A stretch of DNA of 7,111 nucleotides, taken from NCBI RefSeq assembly GCF_963548695.1, contig NZ_CAUUWA010000093.1, forward strand, positions 1-7,111, given 5' to 3'. Position numbers and translations under genes: made by a program. Numbering within the stretch: position 1 is the stretch's first letter; the number at the start of each line of letters is the position of its first letter. Shown here piece after piece: positions 1-5,383 of this stretch. The DNA is from an uncultured Fretibacterium sp. Its GTDB lineage: Bacteria > Synergistota > Synergistia > Synergistales > Aminobacteriaceae. The notes below the pieces were generated by a model. It made no database searches, was not told where the DNA came from, and saw nothing but the letters and a program-made list of their open reading frames with translations.

Positions 1-893
1 TCACGCTCGAGGTGGCCAACCTGCGCAAGGTGACGCCCGAGCTCAAGCTCGAGGTCCTGAAGGAGGCGCAGGAAATCCTGATGGCCCGGGAGTTCATGGC
101 CCGTGGCGGGGTGGACTACGCGCGCGACGTCTTGGAGCGCGCCCTAGGGCCGGAGAGGGCCCAGAACCTTCTGGCGCGGATCACGGCGAGCCTCCAGGTT
201 CGGCCGTTCGATTTCATGCGCCACACCGACCCGCAGCAGGTCCTGGGCTTTATCCAGGGCGAGCACCCCCAGACGATCGCCTTGATCCTGTCGTACCTGG
301 AGGCGCCTCAGGCTGCCATGATCCTCAGCGGCCTGCCCGCGGTCATGCAGGCCGAGGTGGCCAAGCGCATCGCCCGGATGGACCGCATTACGCCCGAGGT
401 GCTTCGGGAGGTGGAACGGGTGCTGGAGCGCAAGCTGAGCACGGTCATGGGGCAGGACTTCACGATGGCCGGAGGCATCGATGCGGTGGTCGCCATCGTG
501 AACAGCGCCGACCGGACCACGGAGCGCAACATCATGGAACATTTGGAGGAGAACGACCCCGAGCTGGCGGAGGAGATCAAGAAGCGCCTCTTCGTATTCG
601 AGGACATAATCCGATTGGACGACCGCTCGTTGCAGCGCGTCCTGCGCGAGGTCGACATGAAGGAGCTGGGGCTGGCCCTCAAGGGGGCGACCGAGGAGCT
701 TCGGACGAAGTTCTTCAAGAACATGTCCAAGCGCGCGGCGGAGATGCTGCAGGAGGATATGGACTACATGGGCCCGGTTCGCGTCAAGGACGTGGAGGAG
801 TCCCAGCAGAAGGTCGTCAATATCGTCAGGGGTTTGGAGGAGCAGGGCGAGATCGTCATAGCCTCGGGCGGAGAGGACGAGCTCGTTGTCTAG
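1..893 (+). CDS. fliG: Flagellar motor switch protein FliG (5' truncated by window edge)
   Basis: FliG sits in the C-ring, touches the MS-ring protein FliF, and receives torque from the MotA stator. The frame is open to the window edge (first full codon at position 3, reading T-L-E before the GTG at 12), and those residues continue the family's N-terminal helix, so the GTG at 12 is not the true start. Numbering from that GTG, family hallmarks are ARGGVDYA (30-37), EHPQTIALILSYL (84-96, the middle-domain EHPQ motif), LFVFEDI (193-199) and the C-terminal torque helix. Matched from memory to E. coli FliG, K224, R241, E248 and D249 correspond to K264, R281, D288 and D289, a constant offset of 40. 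This implies a normal full length of about 333 residues with about 37 missing here. The stop (891-893) lies inside fliH. Identification is secure. Confidence 0.97.
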   Translation, partial: TLEVANLRKVTPELKLEVLKEAQEILMAREFMARGGVDYARDVLERALGPERAQNLLARITASLQVRPFDFMRHTDPQQVLGFIQGEHPQTIALILSYLEAPQAAMILSGLPAVMQAEVAKRIARMDRITPEVLREVERVLERKLSTVMGQDFTMAGGIDAVVAIVNSADRTTERNIMEHLEENDPELAEEIKKRLFVFEDIIRLDDRSLQRVLREVDMKELGLALKGATEELRTKFFKNMSKRAAEMLQEDMDYMGPVRVKDVEESQQKVVNIVRGLEEQGEIVIASGGEDELVV

Positions 894-1950
894 CGTTCGT
901 CAGAAGGTACTGCGCACGGTTCGCCTGCTGCCTGAGGCCGTCAAGATTGGAATGGAGTCCGAGGCTGCTCTTTCCCTGGAACAAGGGGAGGAGCAGCGTT
1001 CCCATGAAGGGGAGGCCGTCCCGGAGGCCTTGATTCCGAGGGAACGGGGCGAGAACGAGGAGCTTCGGGAGCGGATGGAGGACCTGCGCCGGCGTCTGGA
1101 CGACGCGGAGAGGCGCAATGCGGACCTGTCCCGAGAGAGGGCGGAGCTGGAGGCGGAGACGGAGCGTCTCCGCCTGGATTATGCCGAGAGGGAGCGGGCT
1201 CTGGAGTCGCGCGTGCAGGGCGAGGAGGAACGCGCGCGCGAGGAGGGGCGCCTTCAGGGCGAGGCCGAGGGACGGGAGTCCGGCCATGCCGAGGGGCTCA
1301 GGACGGCCAAGGTCGAGGTGGAGGCCCTGTACCTCAAGAAGCTGGGGGGGGTGGTCTCCCTTCTGGAGTCCATCGCGGCCCGCCTGGAGGAGAATTTTTC
1401 CGAGCTGGCAGCACTGAACCAGCCCCGAATGCTGCGGCTCTGGTTCGACATGCTGGGGCGTATGCTGAAGCGGGAGGTCGAGCTGAAGCCGGACGCGGTT
1501 CTGCCCGTGCTGGCCGATGTCCTGACGCGCCTCAGCGACAAGAACAGCGTGGTGATCTACGTATCGCCCGAGGATATCGCCCTCCTCCAGAACAGCCTGG
1601 ATCAGGAGTTCGAGGAGGTGCTGCGCGGCGTGCGCCATTTGGAGCTGAAGCCGGATGCCAGCGTGGACCGCGGAAGCTGCATCGTGGAGACCGGCCTTGG
1701 GGTTTACGACGCTCGCTGGCGCACCCAGATAGAGCAGATAGAGTCCTCGATCGAAAAGTTGTTCCAAAAGCTGGGCAAGCCGGCCAAAAGGCTTTCGGCC
1801 CGTCGAAGGAAGGAAGGGGAAACGGAGGGTGGAAAGGACGCGGCGCCCTCCCCGCAGCCGGCGGGGACGCGGAAGAGGAGGGCCGGGACCCGAAGGGCCG
1901 CGGGCGATGACGCATCGGACAAGGCGCCGGACGAGGGGGCCCCGGAGTGA
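886..1950 (+). CDS. fliH: Flagellar export ATPase regulator/assembly protein FliH
   Basis: FliH is the peripheral stalk-like partner of the FliI ATPase in flagellar type III export, homologous to the F/V-type ATPase stator subunits. The 354-residue product has a short N-terminal segment (VRQKVLRTVRLLPEAVKIG, 4-22), a long Glu/Arg-rich coiled coil (about 52-150), and an exact run of glycines every fourth residue at G121, G125, G129, G133 and G137, the GxxxG ladder known from FliH. The conserved C-terminal domain spans about 150-295 (for example the V-D-R-G-S-C-I-V-E segment, 260-268). A low-complexity basic then acidic tail (about 300-354) extends past it. The TTG start at 886 is preferred because GAGAGGA (871-877) is 8 nt upstream and the N-terminal segment looks native; ATG at 952 is the alternative. 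It overlaps fliG by 8 nt and fliI by 4 nt. A run of eight G lies at 1344-1351. Confidence 0.9.
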   Translation: MSSVRQKVLRTVRLLPEAVKIGMESEAALSLEQGEEQRSHEGEAVPEALIPRERGENEELRERMEDLRRRLDDAERRNADLSRERAELEAETERLRLDYAERERALESRVQGEEERAREEGRLQGEAEGRESGHAEGLRTAKVEVEALYLKKLGGVVSLLESIAARLEENFSELAALNQPRMLRLWFDMLGRMLKREVELKPDAVLPVLADVLTRLSDKNSVVIYVSPEDIALLQNSLDQEFEEVLRGVRHLELKPDASVDRGSCIVETGLGVYDARWRTQIEQIESSIEKLFQKLGKPAKRLSARRRKEGETEGGKDAAPSPQPAGTRKRRAGTRRAAGDDASDKAPDEGAPE

Positions 1951-3269
1951 CGCAGCCTGGCCTGTTCTCCATCCTGGAGGCCGAGCTGGCGCAACTCCCC
2001 CTGGTCAAGATCAACGGAAGGGTCGCGCAGGTCGTGGGGCTGGTCGCGGAGTCCCAGGGGCCGGACGTTCGTGTGGGGGACCTGTGCCGCATCTGTTTCC
2101 GGGACGGCTCACATGGTCTGGACGCGGAGGTCGTCGGGTTCCGGGATGACCGGGTGCTCTTGATGCCCCTGGGGGACCTGCGCGAGGTCGGGCCGGGCTG
2201 CGATGTGATCTCGACGAATCATCCCCTGGAGGTTGGGGTCGGGGAGGCCCTGCTGGGCCGCATCCTGGACGGCTTGGGGGAGCCCATGGACGACAGGGGG
2301 CCCCTGGCGGCCACGGATTTTTATCCCCTGTACGCGGAGCCGCCGCACCCCCTGAGGCGTCAGATGGTGGAGCGTCCCCTGTCCGTGGGGGTGCGCGTTG
2401 TCGATGGGATGCTGACCCTCGGGACGGGTCAGAGGATCGGGATCTTCGCGGGGTCCGGGGTTGGCAAGAGCACGCTCCTGGGGATGATGGCCCGGTACAC
2501 CACGGCGGACGTCAACGTCATCTCCCTGGTGGGCGAGCGTGGGCGCGAGGTGCGGGAGTTCATCGAACGGGACCTGGGGCCGGAGGGCCTTGCGCGCTCC
2601 GTTCTGATTATCGCGACCTCGGACCAGCCGCCCTTGATACGCCTCAAGGCGGCGCTGACCGCGACCGCCGTTGCGGAGTACTTCCGGGACCGGGGCAGGA
2701 ACGTCCTGCTGATGATGGACTCGGTGACCCGCGTCGCTCGGGCGCAGAGGGAGATCGGCCTGGCGATCGGCGAGCCCCCGGCCACTAGAGGCTACACGCC
2801 CTCGGTGTTCGAGATGCTGCCCCGCCTGCTGGAGCGGGCCGGGGCGGGCGAGAGGGGCAGTATCACCGGCATCTACACCGTGCTGGTCGAGGGCGACGAC
2901 ATGAACGAGCCCGTTGCGGACACGGTGAGGGGCGTCCTGGACGGGCACATCGTGCTGTCCCGCAAGATCGCGTCGCGTAACTTCTATCCGGCCGTCAGTG
3001 TGCTGGAGAGCGTTAGCCGCGTCATGCCGGCCATCGTCTCCCCGGAGCACCTGGCGGCCGCCGGACGCATCCGGGACCTGCTGGCCACCTATACGGAGTC
3101 CGAGGACCTGATCAACATCGGGGCCTACAAGGCGGGTTCCAACGCGCGGGTGGACTGGGCGCTCTCGCACCTGGACAGTGTGCGCGGTTTTCTGGAGCAG
3201 CGCGTGGACGAGAGCTCCTCGTTCGAGGAGACGGACAGGCGGATGCTGGCCCTGGCCCCGCAGCCGTGA
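1947..3269 (+). CDS. fliI: Flagellum-specific export ATPase FliI
   Basis: FliI is the hexameric ATPase of the flagellar type III secretion system; it helps unfold and deliver rod, hook and filament subunits to the export gate at the cytoplasmic face. At 440 residues it is of normal family length. It has an N-terminal beta-barrel region (about 20-90), a Walker A P-loop AGSGVGKST at 168-176 with K174, the catalytic glutamate in GERGREV (E197), and Walker B NVLLMMDSVTR at 252-262 with D258. Other family segments are TRGYTPSVFEMLPRLLERAG (280-299) and IVLSRKIASRNFYPAVSVL (335-353). The GTG start at 1947 overlaps the fliH stop as GTGA, with GAGGGGG (1933-1939) as ribosome-binding site. The related beta subunit of F-ATPase and the non-flagellar SctN ATPases are excluded mainly by flagellar context. 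No catalytic residue is missing. Confidence 0.97.
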   Translation: MTQPGLFSILEAELAQLPLVKINGRVAQVVGLVAESQGPDVRVGDLCRICFRDGSHGLDAEVVGFRDDRVLLMPLGDLREVGPGCDVISTNHPLEVGVGEALLGRILDGLGEPMDDRGPLAATDFYPLYAEPPHPLRRQMVERPLSVGVRVVDGMLTLGTGQRIGIFAGSGVGKSTLLGMMARYTTADVNVISLVGERGREVREFIERDLGPEGLARSVLIIATSDQPPLIRLKAALTATAVAEYFRDRGRNVLLMMDSVTRVARAQREIGLAIGEPPATRGYTPSVFEMLPRLLERAGAGERGSITGIYTVLVEGDDMNEPVADTVRGVLDGHIVLSRKIASRNFYPAVSVLESVSRVMPAIVSPEHLAAAGRIRDLLATYTESEDLINIGAYKAGSNARVDWALSHLDSVRGFLEQRVDESSSFEETDRRMLALAPQP

Positions 3270-3340
3270 GCCTGATTTTCAATCGTCCGTATACGAAAAA
3301 TATGAAATAAGACGTTTTTTATTTTGGAGGTCTGGACGCC
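3270..3340 (+). promoter_or_regulatory. AT-rich gap before fliJ, possible weak promoter
   Basis: This 71-nt gap is strikingly AT-rich (about 3275-3325) compared with the surrounding GC-rich coding DNA. It contains a weak sigma-70-like pair: TTTCAA at 3277-3282 and TATGAA at 3301-3306, 18 nt apart. An A/T-only stem, AAATAA (3305-3310) with TTATTT (3319-3324), could also form. A good ribosome-binding site, TTGGAGG (3324-3330), closes the gap. I see no sigma-28 or sigma-54 consensus. The promoter reading is inference from weak matches; the region may simply be an unstructured leader that improves fliJ translation. Confidence 0.25.
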
Positions 3341-3805
3341 GTGCATCAGCGTATTCGAAGGTTCAACCGCATCCTGAAGCTGAGGGAGGACAACAGGCGA
3401 TCCGAGCAGGCCCTTCTGGCGGCGGAGCGCCGGGAGGAGAAGGACGTCATGGACCGGCTCTTCTCCCTGGAGGGGGAGAAGTCGAAGGCTGTGGAGGATT
3501 TCTGCGGCTGCGGCTGTGGTGGGAGCACGGCGTCCTGCTCGGAGCTCTGGTTCCGCCGGCAGTTCATCGATTCGATCGAGGACCGGATTCATGAGGGCCG
3601 GGACTCCCTGCAGGATGTCCGCCAGAGGATCGCGGGGACGGAGGCGCGTCTGGTGGAGCGCCATCGGGATGTCCGCGTCATGGAGACCTATGTCGATCGG
3701 CTCAGGGCCGTCGATTTTCAAAACCGAATGGAGGCCGAACAGCTTGAGCTGGATGACGTGGCCATGGTACGCTATTCGCGGATGAAAAAAGGAGCCGAGG
3801 CATGA
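3341..3805 (+). CDS. fliJ: Flagellar export protein FliJ with an unusual cysteine cluster
   Basis: FliJ is a small coiled-coil protein that inserts into the FliI hexamer like the gamma subunit of F1-ATPase, connects it to the FlhA gate, and escorts export chaperones. The 154-residue product is near the usual ~147. The sequence shows two long charged helices, about 1-54 (with the FliJ-like LKLREDNRRSEQALLAAERR, 12-31) and about 68-150, in an antiparallel coiled-coil pattern. The turn between them carries CGCGCGGSTASC, with C55, C57, C59 and C66, which I do not recognise as a general FliJ feature. The GTG start is supported by TTGGAGG 10 nt upstream and an in-frame stop at 3308-3310. Its stop overlaps the next gene as ATGA, so translation is probably coupled. 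Assignment rests on position after fliI, size and helical pattern, because FliJ is poorly conserved. Confidence 0.85.
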   Translation: MHQRIRRFNRILKLREDNRRSEQALLAAERREEKDVMDRLFSLEGEKSKAVEDFCGCGCGGSTASCSELWFRRQFIDSIEDRIHEGRDSLQDVRQRIAGTEARLVERHRDVRVMETYVDRLRAVDFQNRMEAEQLELDDVAMVRYSRMKKGAEA

Positions 3806-4347
3806 TACCGGAGATGACGAGCATGAACCGGGCGCTGGGGCGCATCGACGAGATTCTGCAGCGGTGCGCTCCCTGGATGGAGAAGAGGGCCTCCGGGACG
3901 GAGCGCTTCGTCGATGTCCTGGACGAGGCTGTTAAAAAGGCCGAGACGCCTGTGGAACGGTCCCTCGATGGGCTCCGCAGGCTGGCCGGGCGCTGTGCGG
4001 AGGACTACAACATCGATGAGGAGCTCATCCGTGCCGTCATCCAGGTGGAATCGGGCTGGAATCCCGAGGCGGTCTCCGCGAAGGGGGCCCGCGGCCTGAT
4101 GCAGCTCATGCCAAGGACGGCGGATATGCTGGGTGTCGAGGACCCCTTCGACCCGAAACAGAATATCGAGGGCGGGGTAAAATACCTCTCCAGCCTGACC
4201 GATAAATACAATGGGGACGTTGAAAAAGCTCTGGCGGCCTACAATGCAGGACCGAACCGGGTCGATGCGGGGCAGGTTCCCGAGGCGGCCTCCCGTTACG
4301 TCAGGAACGTCATGGCCCTCTACCGCCGCTACAGGGAGGAAGATTAG
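3802..4347 (+). CDS. Flagellar-operon lytic transglycosylase (SLT domain)
   Basis: This is a soluble-lytic-transglycosylase-type enzyme, predicted to cleave the MurNAc-GlcNAc bond of peptidoglycan with formation of 1,6-anhydroMurNAc. Of 181 residues, about 64-178 form the SLT domain. The catalytic glutamate is E83 in VESGWNP (82-88), followed by GLMQLMP (98-104), the N-I-x-x-G segment (121-125), AYNAGP (146-151) and SRYVRNVMALY (164-174). The N-terminal ~60 residues are helical and polar, with no signal peptide or membrane segment, which is odd for an enzyme acting on the cell wall. Its place between fliJ and motE suggests it opens peptidoglycan for the rod, a role played by FlgJ or dedicated transglycosylases elsewhere; export through the flagellar apparatus itself is a plausible inference. 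The ATG at 3802 has GGAG at 3791-3794. The enzyme family is certain; the flagellar role is contextual. Confidence 0.92.
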   Translation: MIPEMTSMNRALGRIDEILQRCAPWMEKRASGTERFVDVLDEAVKKAETPVERSLDGLRRLAGRCAEDYNIDEELIRAVIQVESGWNPEAVSAKGARGLMQLMPRTADMLGVEDPFDPKQNIEGGVKYLSSLTDKYNGDVEKALAAYNAGPNRVDAGQVPEAASRYVRNVMALYRRYREED

Positions 4348-4349
4348 AG

Positions 4350-5021
4350 ATGGCCGAGGAACGCGTGGCGGACAGCGCCAGGGAGCCTCAGGCGGAGCAG
4401 ACGCTGGCCGCGGCCCCCAAGAAAAAAAAGAGGAAACGCAGCAAGCTGGGCCTGTTGTTTTTGTTCCTCCTCCTGGCCCTGGGAGTCGCGGTCGGCCTTC
4501 ACTTCAGCGGGATCTGGGACGGCCGCCCTCTCTTCTGGAGCGTGGTCCCGAGGCTCCCCTATGTGGGGCCCCCCCTGGCGCAGATCTTCGAGGTCCCCGA
4601 GCGATACTCCCTGACGACGGAGGAACGGCGTCGACTCGAGCTCGAGGAGTGGCAGAAGCGCCTTGACGAGCGGGAACGCGGGGTCCTGAGCACCAAGGCC
4701 GGTCTGGAGGTTCTCTCGGACGACCTCGGCAGGCGTGCGGAGGTCCTGGACGAGCAGGAGCGCCTGCTCTCGGAGTCGAGCGCCGACCGGTCGGGGAGCG
4801 AGGCGACCGAGGACGAGAAGCGTCTGATCGATCAGGTTGCCAAGACCTATCAGGATATGTCCGCGCGCAATGCGGCGCAGATCGTGGAGCAGCTTCGGGA
4901 GGGCCTTGCGGTGGACCTGCTGAAAAAACTGCCGGTTGACGCCCGTGCCTCGATCCTGGGCAAAATGAAACCCCAGCGTGCCGCGCGGCTAACAGAGCTG
5001 ATGTCTGGCCGGGGGCGGTAG
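4350..5021 (+). CDS. MotE/YlxF-like membrane protein with MgtE-N-type C-terminal domain
   Basis: The 223-residue product has a basic cytoplasmic leader (PKKKKRKRSK, 23-32), one transmembrane helix (about 33-51), a linker, a charged coiled coil (about 88-143), and a C-terminal helical domain (about 157-218, with LIDQVAKTYQDMSARNAAQI and LLKKLPVDARASILGKMKPQ) of the type shared with the MgtE N-terminal/FliG-like fold. This architecture and the position between fliJ and fliK match YlxF of Bacillus and MotE of rhizobia, where MotE is a periplasmic partner needed for motor function. The positive-inside rule puts the C-terminal part outside the cytoplasm. The ATG at 4350 has AGGGAGGA (4333-4340) and lies 2 nt after the transglycosylase stop. 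A run of eight A (4422-4429) lies in the lysine stretch. The last codons, T-E-L-M-S-G-R-G-R-stop, belong to the downstream repeat family. The exact role in this organism is inferred. Confidence 0.82.
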   Translation: MAEERVADSAREPQAEQTLAAAPKKKKRKRSKLGLLFLFLLLALGVAVGLHFSGIWDGRPLFWSVVPRLPYVGPPLAQIFEVPERYSLTTEERRRLELEEWQKRLDERERGVLSTKAGLEVLSDDLGRRAEVLDEQERLLSESSADRSGSEATEDEKRLIDQVAKTYQDMSARNAAQIVEQLREGLAVDLLKKLPVDARASILGKMKPQRAARLTELMSGRGR

Positions 5022-5150
5022 GTCCGCGGCTTGAGTCAGCGAGGCATCCCGGTGGGACCCCAGCCTGCCGGTTGGAAGGTCCAACCTTTCCGGGGCCGCG
5101 AGCATCTCGATGCTCGCGAGGGGGTACGGGGCGCAGCCCCGTTTCAATCC
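4992..5150 (+). repeat. Tandem repeat unit A (159 bp), starting inside the motE 3' end
   Basis: This is the first of two full tandem units. It starts with ACAGAGCTGATG, which encodes the last residues of the MotE-like protein, and runs to TTTCAATCC. After the motE stop it carries three consecutive perfect hairpins: GGTTGGA/TCCAACC (5070-5086, loop AGG), CGCGAGCAT/ATGCTCGCG (5097-5118, loop CTCG) and ACGGGGC/GCCCCGT (5126-5142, loop GCA). The 150 nt from 5001 match unit B at all but 12 positions. I see no convincing conserved coding frame in the repeat beyond the motE tail. Confidence 0.93.
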
Positions 5151-5310
5151 ACAGGAATTAATGTCTGGCCAGAGGCGATAGGGGCGCGGTTTGAGACAGC
5201 GAGGCGTCCTAGTGGGACCCCAGCCTGCCGGTTGGAAGGTCCAACCTTTCCGGGGCCGCGAGCATCTTGATGCTCGCGAGGGGGTACGGGGCACAGCCCC
5301 GTTTCAATCC
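5151..5310 (+). repeat. Tandem repeat unit B (160 bp), three hairpins
   Basis: This is the second full unit, directly abutting unit A. It begins ACAGGAATTAATG, one base longer than A at this point, and ends TTTCAATCC. The hairpins lie at 5230-5246, 5257-5278 (loop CTTG) and 5286-5302 (loop ACA). The first ~50 nt differ from A at 10 positions, while the last 99 nt differ at only two, both in hairpin loops. The unit is non-coding as far as I can see. It may be a member of a dispersed structured intergenic repeat family, which is inference. Confidence 0.93.
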
Positions 5311-5341
5311 ACAGAGCTGATGTCCGGCCGAGGGCGGTAGG
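5311..5341 (+). repeat. Partial repeat unit C: second copy of the motE 3' end
   Basis: These 31 bp repeat 4992-5022 with two mismatches. Read in the motE phase they encode the same nine residues, T-E-L-M-S-G-R-G-R, and a TAG stop; both differences are synonymous (TCT/TCC serine, CGG/CGA arginine). The copy is separated from the real motE end by units A and B. It looks like the duplicated boundary of an insertion or an amplification at the 3' end of motE. Confidence 0.88.
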
Positions 5342-5357
5342 CCCGAAATGTCGGGCC
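5340..5357 (+). promoter_or_regulatory. Hairpin in the fliK leader
   Basis: A perfect 7-bp stem, GGCCCGA/TCGGGCC with loop AATG, lies about 26 nt upstream of the fliK start codon. It is followed by A-rich sequence, AAAAGCGATAAAC, and not by a T-run, so it does not look like an intrinsic terminator. The stretch 5346-5367 (ATGTCGGGCC then AAAAGCGATA) also resembles the ATGTCTGGCC...GCGATA core at the start of unit B, so it may be a fourth, degenerate core copy. A role in mRNA stability or fliK translation is possible. Confidence 0.5.
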
Positions 5358-5383
5358 AAAAGCGATAAACAGAGGGAAAGGAC

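Noticed and set aside
12..14. GTG at 12 as the start of FliG
   Set aside because: The frame is open to the window edge, the upstream residues T-L-E fit the family, and the constant offset of 40 to E. coli FliG residue numbers shows that an N-terminal part is missing.
856..1767. 303-codon minus-strand open frame opposite fliH
   Set aside because: Leu/Gln/Arg-rich composition mirrors the Glu-rich coiled coil of FliH, and no family feature is visible.
2109..3170. 353-codon minus-strand open frame opposite fliI
   Set aside because: It lies opposite highly conserved ATPase motifs and has no recognisable domain.
3311..3325. T-rich stretch before fliJ as an intrinsic terminator of fliI
   Set aside because: No GC-rich stem precedes the T-run, and fliJ with a strong ribosome-binding site follows at once in the same pathway.
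5126..5154. CRISPR-like sequence: TTTCAATCCAC resembles the conserved end of type I-C and related CRISPR repeats (complement GTGGATTGAAA)
   Set aside because: It occurs only twice, 160 nt apart, inside a larger near-identical unit, so there are no unique spacers and no array. The resemblance is short and may be chance.
5031..5270. Small + strand open frame across the repeat (79 codons)
   Set aside because: It consists of repeat sequence, runs through perfect hairpins, has a poor start context, and the 160-nt spacing puts the second unit in a different frame.
4989..5294. Open frame on the minus strand across the repeat
   Set aside because: Same repeat DNA read backwards; the unit spacing breaks the frame and its protein-like look comes from GC-rich composition.
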